7,097 bases of DNA from an uncultured Clostridia bacterium (GTDB lineage Bacteria; Bacillota; Clostridia; Oscillospirales; CAG-382), in NCBI GenBank assembly GCA_947627335.1, contig CANQVQ010000080.1, positions 1-7,097 on the forward strand, in the 5' to 3' direction. Below are positions 1 to 5,545 of this stretch, in pieces. The notes under the pieces are model-generated. The model made no database searches. It saw only the letters and a list, made by a program, of their open reading frames with translations, and was not told where the DNA came from. Within the stretch, counting starts at the first letter, position 1, and every line of letters begins with the position of its first letter. A program made the position numbers and the translations under genes.

Positions 1-277
1 CGAGACCGGCGGCGAGACCCGCGCCGGACGACGCGGAACCCTCCGGCGCAGCCGCGGCGGGCTGTTCCCCGTTCTCAAGCGGGGCGGGAGACGGCTCCGC
101 GGCGGAAACCGCGAGGACAAGCGTCAAACAGAGCACGAGCGCCAAACCGAGCGACAGGAAATGCCTGCGGAAGGCGGTTTTTCCGTTCCCCGTGCGCTTC
201 ATGGTGAAGAACGCGACGGCGATCGAAGCGGCAAGCGCGAGGACCGGGAGCAGGACGGCAAAAATTGTGGTAAGCAT
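1..277 (-). CDS. ntpK: V-type ATP synthase subunit K (rotor-ring proteolipid), C-terminal part beyond window
   Basis: Partial gene: 92 codons are visible from an ATG at 277-275 and the frame stays open to the left edge. Upstream is AAGGAAG (290-284), 6 bases from the ATG. The protein starts MLTTIFAVLLPVLALAAS, a first hydrophobic segment (about residues 3-25). A short basic stretch (MKRTGNGK) follows, then a second hydrophobic segment (about 39-58) ending in AVSAA. Next comes a Pro/Ala/Glu linker (about 59-85), and then a Gly/Ala-rich stretch GAGLAAGL, which looks like the start of the first c-ring hairpin. Clostridial V-type c subunits often carry such an N-terminal extension before the hairpins (family knowledge from memory). 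The role would be the ion-carrying membrane ring turned against subunit I. The ion-binding glutamate is outside the window, so H+ or Na+ specificity cannot be read. It directly follows subunit I (35-base gap), which supports the call. An unrelated small membrane protein is the alternative. Confidence 0.8.
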   Translation of the reverse strand, partial: MLTTIFAVLLPVLALAASIAVAFFTMKRTGNGKTAFRRHFLSLGLALVLCLTLVLAVSAAEPSPAPLENGEQPAAAAPEGSASSGAGLAAGL

Positions 278-283
278 ACGATT

Positions 284-290
284 CTTCCTT
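284..290 (-). promoter_or_regulatory. Ribosome binding site of subunit K
   Basis: AAGGAAG on the minus strand, 6 bases upstream of the ATG at 277-275. It supports that start for a gene whose stop lies outside the window. Confidence 0.6.
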
Positions 291-312
291 TCTTTCTATA
301 AAACCTTATCGA

Positions 313-2283
313 TCACGAAGCGGAACGCTTGCTCCGACGGAGCTTGGACGCGGACTTTGCGTGACGGAACACGGCGGGTGAAAACTGCTTGCCGTCGCCG
401 TCGTAGAAGCGGCTGAACATCTCGTAAAACTCCAGACGAAGCACCTGGATCGCGACGAGCAGACCCTCAAGCACGGTGACGAACACGTTGCCGATGACCA
501 TCATCACGACCCCGAGCGCTCCCCCGCCGACGATCTCCGCCAGCGCCGAGAACGCCATCATCATACCGGCGTGGATCAGCACGAACGCGCCGACGCGCAG
601 GAAGCTGAGCGTATTGGTGAAGTAGCTCAAAAAAACCTCGATAAGTTCAAACAAATTCTCGATGACGTAATCCCCGACGGATTCTCCCAGCCGGAACCCC
701 TCTCCGCGCAGCAGGGAATTGAGCGGGGCGTGGAAGAACACGAGGCAGACCGGGAGCAGCACGCCGACGGTCGCAAGCAGCACGCCGGGGATCGGGACGG
801 AGATGTCGAACACCTGCACGATCAGACACAGCAGCGAAAGGTACAGGACGATGCCCGCCGCACCGTTCGCGCCGAAGAGAGCGTTCCCGTAATTGCGCTT
901 CTTGCACGACGAGCAGATGCCGATACACATCGCAAGCAGCAGCAGGACGACGCCGATGCCGATGGAGAGCGCGAGCAGGGTGTTCGCGTTGTCCATGACC
1001 GAAAACGGCTTGCCGGAAAGCCCGATCGCACGGTAGACCGGGTCGAGCAGTTCTTCATAGCCGAACACACTGCCGAACAGGAAGCCGAAGACCGTCCCGC
1101 ACAGTCCGCAGGGAATGAGGATCCTCCCGACCGGGTTGCGGAAGAAGCGGTACATACAGTATCCCGCGACGGCGAGCAGAATCCCCTGCCCGACGTCGGC
1201 GAACATGATGCCGTAAAGCAGCGTGTACGTCAAAGCGACGAACGGGGTCGGATCGACCTCGTGATAGGACGGCGAGCCGTACATTTCGACGAAGTATTGG
1301 AACGGGCGGAAGATGCGCCAGTTGCGAAGCCGGGTCGGGGGCGTCCCCTGCGCGGCGTCGCCGCCGACGGTCAGGTCGGAAACGGTGAAGCTGTCCACCT
1401 GCCGCAGAGCCGCTTCCAATTCCCCGCACCGCTCCTCCGGCACCCAGCAGACCAGTGCCGCGTAGTTCCCGCGGTAGAGGCAGGCGTACCGCCGCAGGGC
1501 GAAGACCTCGTTCTGGTATTTCAGATGACCGTACAGCGAAAGCAGTTCCCCGCGATTGGACTGGAAGAAGGACACGAGCCGGTCGTTCGCCGCGTGCAGC
1601 TCGACGTGGAGGTCGTAGATCTGCTCCGCGTCGGACGCGATGATGGTGGACGGCGTGCCGTCCTTTTCGGGCAGATCCGCCTGCCGGAAGAACAGGGACG
1701 CGAAGATGCGGTCCGCGTCGTCGTCCCCGCGTGGGGAGAGGTAGAGCAGCCAGCAGAAATCCTTGTCCGTCGAGCAGGGGACGTACTGCAGGGAATCCGT
1801 CTCCCCGTACTGCAGCAGCTTTTCATAGCTGTCCGCCGGGATACAGCCGAATCGGACCTCGACGAATTCCGTTTTCCGCAGTTCCTCCAGCTTCACGTCG
1901 AGCGACGAGAAATGCTTCAGAAGCGTTCTCTCCTCCTCGAGCAGCCGGATGCGCTCCTGCAGGGCGGCACAGTCGTTCTGCAAGGCGTGCAGTTCGTCGT
2001 TCAGCCCACTGAGCACCCGGTCCGCCTCCGCCCCTTCCCCGCCGGGCAGGGGTTCGACGGTTTCCGGGTCGACGCCGCAGAGCCTGACCGTTTCCTCCAC
2101 GCGGGCGCAGACGGCGGAAATCTGGTTCTGCTCGTTGAGCGGGGAAAAGTCCCGCGTGTCCGCCATGACGGACGAAGCGTTCTCGAGATGCACGAAACCC
2201 AGCGACGTGATCGCGCCGAGCGCGTCGTTGAGCAATTCCGCCTTGCCGAGCAGCAATTTCATTTTCATCTTTTCGACTGACAT
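313..2283 (-). CDS. ntpI: V-type ATP synthase subunit I (membrane stator, a-subunit equivalent)
   Basis: A 656-residue protein, normal length for the bacterial subunit I family. It anchors the stator and holds the two ion half-channels beside the c ring. Residues 1 to about 345 are the soluble arm, with heptad-like charged helices around 90-130. From about residue 348 there are roughly eight membrane segments. Family hallmarks are seen: FADVGQG early in the membrane part, FGFLFGSVFGYE, SFLRVGAFVLIHAGM, and EGLLVAIQVLRLEFYEMFSRF near the end. By codon position R563 (in SFLRV), Q613 and R616 (in QVLRLEF) match the conserved polar residues that interact with the rotor carboxylates in this family. 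The tail is basic (KLRRSKRSAS). The ATG at 2283 follows GAAGGGAAG by 7 bases. Internal ATGs at residues 6 and 8 are possible but less well placed. It sits between subunits C (27-base gap) and K (35-base gap) in one operon. Confidence 0.96.
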   Translation of the reverse strand: MSVEKMKMKLLLGKAELLNDALGAITSLGFVHLENASSVMADTRDFSPLNEQNQISAVCARVEETVRLCGVDPETVEPLPGGEGAEADRVLSGLNDELHALQNDCAALQERIRLLEEERTLLKHFSSLDVKLEELRKTEFVEVRFGCIPADSYEKLLQYGETDSLQYVPCSTDKDFCWLLYLSPRGDDDADRIFASLFFRQADLPEKDGTPSTIIASDAEQIYDLHVELHAANDRLVSFFQSNRGELLSLYGHLKYQNEVFALRRYACLYRGNYAALVCWVPEERCGELEAALRQVDSFTVSDLTVGGDAAQGTPPTRLRNWRIFRPFQYFVEMYGSPSYHEVDPTPFVALTYTLLYGIMFADVGQGILLAVAGYCMYRFFRNPVGRILIPCGLCGTVFGFLFGSVFGYEELLDPVYRAIGLSGKPFSVMDNANTLLALSIGIGVVLLLLAMCIGICSSCKKRNYGNALFGANGAAGIVLYLSLLCLIVQVFDISVPIPGVLLATVGVLLPVCLVFFHAPLNSLLRGEGFRLGESVGDYVIENLFELIEVFLSYFTNTLSFLRVGAFVLIHAGMMMAFSALAEIVGGGALGVVMMVIGNVFVTVLEGLLVAIQVLRLEFYEMFSRFYDGDGKQFSPAVFRHAKSASKLRRSKRSAS

Positions 2284-2290
2284 GGTCTTT

Positions 2291-2299
2291 CTTCCCTTC
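2291..2299 (-). promoter_or_regulatory. Ribosome binding site of subunit I
   Basis: GAAGGGAAG on the minus strand, 7 bases before the ATG at 2283-2281. It favours this first ATG over the two in-frame ATGs shortly downstream. Confidence 0.5.
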
Positions 2300-2310
2300 T
2301 TTCCGCCCCG

Positions 2311-3360
2311 TTATCCCCGTTCCTTCGCCGGGAGGAGCAACAATTCACGGATCTGCGCCGGGGGCAGCCGATAGCGAACCCCTTCGATGACGTAGACGAG
2401 GTTCTTGACCTCCAGCTCCAGCCAATTGAGATAGGCGAACAGCACGACCGACGGGACGGCGGAAAAATGGATCCGCTTGCGCAGCAGGTCCGGCAGGAAC
2501 CGATCCGACCAGTTCCCGCCCGAAAGCAGTTCCCCGCCGGTCGTCTGCCTGCCGTACCGCCCGGCGAGAAAGATCCGCAGCACGTCCTCCCCGGTCGGCG
2601 CGGCGAGCATCCGTTCAAGCTCCGCGCCGGTCAGCCGGAGCCGGAAACCGCTGAGCATCGCCCGCAAGAGGGCGGGGCTCAGCCCGTAATAGGTCTTGGC
2701 GCGGTAGAGCAGTTCCGCGTCGCCGAGTTCGGCTTTGAGGAGCAATATCTCCTTGAGCGCGTCCGCTTCCGCGCCGGAGGAACGGGCGGAAAACCGTTTT
2801 TCCGTGTATTCGTAGACCGCACGGTCCAAAATCGCTTCGGAAAGCGGCAGGTCCACCCCGTCCCGGCTTTGCAGGGCGGGCGTCAGAATCTTTTCAAAGA
2901 AGCTCCCGCGCAGGCAGGAGATCAAGTCCTCCTTGGTTCGCGCCTGCCCCAACCCGTGCAGTGAAAACTTCGACGACGCTTCCGGGAGCAGCATGGCGGA
3001 CAGCACATACCGTTCCGACTGCCCGGCGGCGAGGAACCGCAGAAAGCCGACGAGTTCGTTGGCGCTGTTGCGCAGAAGGAGGTAATCCCGCAGGTCGGCG
3101 GTATCCGCGCCGCCCGCCTTGCAGAGGGCGAAGCTGCGCGCAAGCATCGCCTTGCGGAGCTGGTATTCGAGCAGTCCACGCGTCGGGACGCTGTCCCCCC
3201 ACGCGAGAAAGGCGCCGTACGCGGTACGCTCCCGCAGGAAAGACGCGACGTCCGGCACGCTCTTGCAGGACGCCATTTCGAGATAGTCCGCCTCCCGCAG
3301 ACGGGCGCCGTACTGGGCGCGCACACGCGTGAGGATCGCAAACGAAGCATTCCCCGACAA
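2311..3360 (-). CDS. ntpC: V-type ATP synthase subunit C (central connector)
   Basis: Read from the proposed TTG start this is a 349-residue protein, normal for the family. In V-type ATPases subunit C is a funnel-shaped, all-helical protein that joins the rotating stalk of the catalytic head to the membrane c ring. The sequence is consistent: the N-terminus ASFAILTRVRAQYGARL followed by DYLEM, SVPDVASFLRE and TAYGAF is the usual opening of the first helical repeat. The C-terminal repeat contains YLNWLELEVKNLVYVIEGVRY, cited here only up to its recognisable LELEVKNL core, which is a strong family signature. The frame is open further upstream, to a GTG-type codon near 3423, but that would run back over the end of subunit H. 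The TTG at 3360-3358 has AAAGGGGAG ending 7 bases upstream and leaves a 23-base gap, so it is preferred. No membrane segments, as expected. Confidence 0.92.
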   Translation of the reverse strand: MSGNASFAILTRVRAQYGARLREADYLEMASCKSVPDVASFLRERTAYGAFLAWGDSVPTRGLLEYQLRKAMLARSFALCKAGGADTADLRDYLLLRNSANELVGFLRFLAAGQSERYVLSAMLLPEASSKFSLHGLGQARTKEDLISCLRGSFFEKILTPALQSRDGVDLPLSEAILDRAVYEYTEKRFSARSSGAEADALKEILLLKAELGDAELLYRAKTYYGLSPALLRAMLSGFRLRLTGAELERMLAAPTGEDVLRIFLAGRYGRQTTGGELLSGGNWSDRFLPDLLRKRIHFSAVPSVVLFAYLNWLELEVKNLVYVIEGVRYRLPPAQIRELLLLPAKERG

Positions 3361-3376
3361 CCGTTCTCTCCCCTTT
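3358..3376 (-). promoter_or_regulatory. Ribosome binding site and TTG start of subunit C
   Basis: AAAGGGGAG (3376-3368), a 7-base spacer, then TTG (3360-3358). No ATG is suitably placed here, and the longer frame would overlap subunit H, so this site decides the start. Confidence 0.6.
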
Positions 3377-3383
3377 CCGCCGT

Positions 3384-3704
3384 TTATCCGCGCAAAACAG
3401 ACGCATAGATCTGCTCCACCCACGCGGCGGTGCGGGACGCGGAAAGCTCGTCAAGACGGCGGAGCTTCTGATTCTTTTCGGCTTCGATCGCGTCCAGCCG
3501 GCTGTCGGCCGCCTTGCGCTCGGATTCCCGCATTCGCTGGATCAGCGCCTTGGTTTCTTCCTCATAAGAAGCGCGAAGCGCCGCCTTCTCCTCCGTCAGG
3601 GAGGCGGCGGACGCCGTTTTTTCCGAAAGGGCGGAGGAGGTCATCTCCCGCGCCTTTTCGTCCGCACGGAGAATGCTTTGCAGCAGTTGATCCGCTTCCT
3701 TCAT
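3384..3704 (-). CDS. V-type ATP synthase peripheral stalk subunit (H/G type)
   Basis: A 106-residue protein that is almost entirely charged heptad-like helix with no membrane segment. It is rich in Ala, Glu, Lys and Arg from MKEADQLLQSILRADEKARE to DELSASRTAAWVEQIYASVL. That is the size and character of the small coiled-coil subunit (called H, G or NtpF) that pairs with subunit E as the peripheral stalk, holding the catalytic head to subunit I. Sequence of this subunit is poorly conserved, so the call leans on composition, length and position as the first gene of the H-C-I-K operon. The ATG at 3704 follows AAGGAGG by 9 bases. It ends in TAA 23 bases before subunit C starts. Any other short coiled-coil protein would look similar without this context. 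Confidence 0.85.
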   Translation of the reverse strand: MKEADQLLQSILRADEKAREMTSSALSEKTASAASLTEEKAALRASYEEETKALIQRMRESERKAADSRLDAIEAEKNQKLRRLDELSASRTAAWVEQIYASVLRG

Positions 3705-3713
3705 TCCGACGTT

Positions 3714-3720
3714 CCTCCTT
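3714..3720 (-). promoter_or_regulatory. Strong ribosome binding site of the first V-ATPase gene
   Basis: AAGGAGG on the minus strand, 9 bases upstream of the ATG at 3704-3702. It is the best match to the anti-Shine-Dalgarno sequence among the V-ATPase genes here. Confidence 0.7.
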
Positions 3721-3739
3721 TGTCCTTGCCGTAGCTAAT

Positions 3740-3776
3740 ATCCTATCTATTTTAGCACACTTTTTCAAAAAAGCAA
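3740..3776 (-). promoter_or_regulatory. Predicted sigma-70 type promoter of the V-ATPase operon
   Basis: The 78-base gap between the second ATP-grasp gene and subunit H is AT-rich in an otherwise GC-rich window. Two overlapping promoter registers are visible on the minus strand. One is TTGAAA (3768-3763), 17 bp, TAGGAT (3745-3740). The other is TTGCTT (3776-3771), 16 bp, TAAAAT (3754-3749). The first has the better -35 element and the second the better -10 element. Either would give a short leader carrying the AAGGAGG ribosome site. This separates V-ATPase transcription from the genes upstream. Confidence 0.6.
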
Positions 3777-3782
3777 GAGAAA

Positions 3783-4610
3783 TCATAATAATTTAACAAA
3801 ATTTCCGTGCCGTCGGGAGAGCTTCTGCAGGATCCAATCCAAATACAGCCCGACCGGGCGGACGTCCGTGTGCGTATACAGCATCCGGCAGCCGACGACG
3901 TCCTCCGCTTCGTTGAACACGGTCTTTCCCCCGTCGAACAGGAAGTCGATCCCCGCAAGACCGAACGGCAGAGCGTTCTGGAACGCCCGCACCATTTCCT
4001 TCTCCCGCACGGAAAGCGTATACGGGACCGCACGTCCGCCGAGGCAGAAATTACTGCGGAAATCCGTTTCCGTAACACGCAGCATCGCCGCGAGGATGCG
4101 GTCGCCGAGGATATAGACCCGCACGTCCTTCCCCGGCTCGGAAACGAATGCCTGCGCAACGGACGGCACGCCGCGAAGCGCTTCCGACGCCGCCTTCGCT
4201 TCCCCGCCGTTCCGAACGGGGTACACCTGCGTCCCGCCGTGTCCGGCGCAGGCTTTCAGCACATACGGGTACGGAAAGTCCGGCAAAACCGCCGGGTCCG
4301 GGACGTAGACGGTCTTAGGGAACGGCACGCCGAGGGAATCGGCGAGGCGGTAGGTGTTCCATTTGTCGTTGCAGCAGGCGCTGACCGAGGCGGGATTAAA
4401 AACCGGAATGCCCCGCGCTTCCAATCCGGCGCTGAAGGGCGGGTCCATCGCACGGACCACCGCGAAGTCCGGGTTTTCGTCCGGCAGCGGGTCGCAGGTC
4501 CGCCGAAGCTCCAGCGTCACACCGCGTTTGGCGGCTTCCTCCCGCCAGAACCCGATGAACGTGCGGTTGCGCGCCTCCCCCTCCGGCGTATAGAACAGCC
4601 AGCCGGTCAT
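3783..4610 (-). CDS. RimK-like ATP-grasp ligase, second of a tandem pair
   Basis: A 275-residue protein of the ATP-grasp superfamily, enzymes that activate a carboxylate as acyl-phosphate and join it to an amine or thiol. Its substrate is unknown. Visible features: an N-terminal alpha/beta lobe (MTGWLFYTPE), FN at 71-72 and CNDKWNTYRLA (80-90, the usual N/DK motif), K119 in YVLKA, glycine-rich GHGG (123-126), DVRVYILG (162-169), and DFRSNFCLGG (183-192). The metal region is GIDFLF then NEAEDVVG. D222 and E234 are kept, but the Asn usually two residues after the Glu is Glu (E236). The ATG at 4610 overlaps the stop of the gene before it (ATGA), implying translational coupling. The frame is open far upstream of this ATG, but that part is a shadow of the first gene. 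It probably acts in the cytosol with its partner. Confidence 0.88.
   Translation of the reverse strand: MTGWLFYTPEGEARNRTFIGFWREEAAKRGVTLELRRTCDPLPDENPDFAVVRAMDPPFSAGLEARGIPVFNPASVSACCNDKWNTYRLADSLGVPFPKTVYVPDPAVLPDFPYPYVLKACAGHGGTQVYPVRNGGEAKAASEALRGVPSVAQAFVSEPGKDVRVYILGDRILAAMLRVTETDFRSNFCLGGRAVPYTLSVREKEMVRAFQNALPFGLAGIDFLFDGGKTVFNEAEDVVGCRMLYTHTDVRPVGLYLDWILQKLSRRHGNFVKLL
4607..4610 (-). other. ATGA stop/start overlap coupling the ATP-grasp pair
   Basis: The ATG of the second gene (4610-4608) shares two bases with the TGA of the first (4609-4607). This layout normally means translational coupling and roughly matched amounts of two proteins that work together. Confidence 0.85.
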
Positions 4611-5452
4611 GTTGCACACCTGCGCAGAATGTGCGTGAGAATGACGTCGGCGACGTCGACGCCGGTGCAGTCGTAAAGGTTGCGGATATGAGCGTTGGAA
4701 TTGACCTCGCACAGCAGCGGTTCGTCCCCCTCGCCGAACAGCAGGTCCACCCCGCCGAAATCCAGACCGAGCGCTTCGCACGCCCGCACGGCGAGGGTCT
4801 TTTGCGCTTCCGTCGGCGCATACGGGCGCATGGAACCGCCGTTGGAGAGGTTGGCGCGAAAATCCGTTTCCGACCAGCGGTACATCGACGCGACGACCTC
4901 CCCGCCGACCACCTGCAGACGCAGATCCCGCCCGGCGGAGGACGCGACGAACTTCTGCAAAAGCATCGTCCGGGGGGAGGACGCGTTGAGCCGCCCGACG
5001 AGTTCCCGTTCGTCCCGCACCAGCCACACCTGCTTGCCGAAGGACCCGCACGCCTCCTTGACGACCAGCGGGAAACCGAGCGTCCGCACCGCCGTTTCGA
5101 CGAACGGGTTCCCGGTCCAGTCGCACGGGAAGTACACCATCGGGACCAACAGCGTTTCGGGCATAGGCAGACCTGCCTTGCGAAACCGCAGGCAGGTCAG
5201 TGATTTGTCGTCGCACAGCGCGACCGCGGACGAGGAATTGAACACCCGACACCCGTCCTGTTCGAGCGTCCGCGCAAGCCGCACGTCCTTCGACAGGAAC
5301 AGCACGAAGTCCGCGTCACGCGGGATCTCCTCGGCGTTGGTGCGGACGGTCAGCCCGACGCCGTACCTTTCCGCCGCACGCAGATACAGTTCAAACTGGG
5401 ACGCGTACTTCCCGTCCCGCAGCTCGTGATCGACCGCAAGGATCCCTTTCAT
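4607..5452 (-). CDS. RimK-like ATP-grasp ligase, first of a tandem pair
   Basis: A 281-residue cytosolic ATP-grasp protein of the RimK (alpha-L-glutamate ligase-like) type. The acceptor and donor substrates cannot be told from sequence. From the chosen start: N-terminal lobe MKGILAVDHELRDGKYASQ, DVRLARTLE and VFNSS (70-74), DDKSLTCLRF (81-90), K132 in PLVVKEACGSFGKQV with its glycine loop (136-139), and RDLRLQVVGGEVVASM (175-190). DFRANLSNGG (197-206) and the metal ligands D236, E249 and N251 in CEVNSNAH follow. All core ATP-grasp residues look intact. An upstream TTG (5512) keeps the frame open but lies inside the promoter, so it is rejected. An ATG at 5464 abuts GGAAAGGG with no spacer, whereas the ATG at 5452 sits 12 bases away and opens the first strand of the fold, so 5452 is preferred with moderate confidence. 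The stop overlaps the next ATG. Confidence 0.88.
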   Translation of the reverse strand: MKGILAVDHELRDGKYASQFELYLRAAERYGVGLTVRTNAEEIPRDADFVLFLSKDVRLARTLEQDGCRVFNSSSAVALCDDKSLTCLRFRKAGLPMPETLLVPMVYFPCDWTGNPFVETAVRTLGFPLVVKEACGSFGKQVWLVRDERELVGRLNASSPRTMLLQKFVASSAGRDLRLQVVGGEVVASMYRWSETDFRANLSNGGSMRPYAPTEAQKTLAVRACEALGLDFGGVDLLFGEGDEPLLCEVNSNAHIRNLYDCTGVDVADVILTHILRRCAT

Positions 5453-5483
5453 GCCCTTCGCCATCCCTTTCCGCGTTTTTCCC

Positions 5484-5512
5484 AGTTTACTCCTTTCCCC
5501 GGGATTTGTCAA
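5484..5512 (-). promoter_or_regulatory. Strong predicted sigma-70 promoter of the ATP-grasp pair
   Basis: TTGACA (5512-5507), a perfect consensus -35, is followed by exactly 17 bp and TAAACT (5489-5484), a 4/6 -10 element. Transcription would start near 5477 and give a leader of about 25 bases before the ATG at 5452. The promoter lies in the gap after the ABC transporter, so the pair can be transcribed apart from it. Confidence 0.7.
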
Positions 5513-5545
5513 GACGTCCGCACGGAAAAAAGGCGAAAAGCGACG

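Noticed and set aside
192..416. Small plus-strand frame near the left end
   Set aside because: It is opposite the start of subunit K and the end of subunit I, both with ribosome sites and family features. The product is basic and low in information.
571..2280. Long open frame on the plus strand (569 codons) opposite subunit I
   Set aside because: It is antisense to a clear subunit I gene. Its product is rich in Arg, Glu, Gln and Asp with no recognisable domain, as expected of a shadow frame in GC-rich coding DNA.
3761..3775. CTTTTT-TG-AAAAAG-like inverted repeat after the ATP-grasp pair, as a terminator
   Set aside because: The stem is all A/T with a two-base loop, and it falls inside the predicted promoter. 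It does not look like an intrinsic terminator.
4611..5252. Upstream extension of the second ATP-grasp frame
   Set aside because: It lies over the first ATP-grasp gene, has Arg/Gly-rich shadow composition, and the family N-terminus begins at the ATG at 4610.
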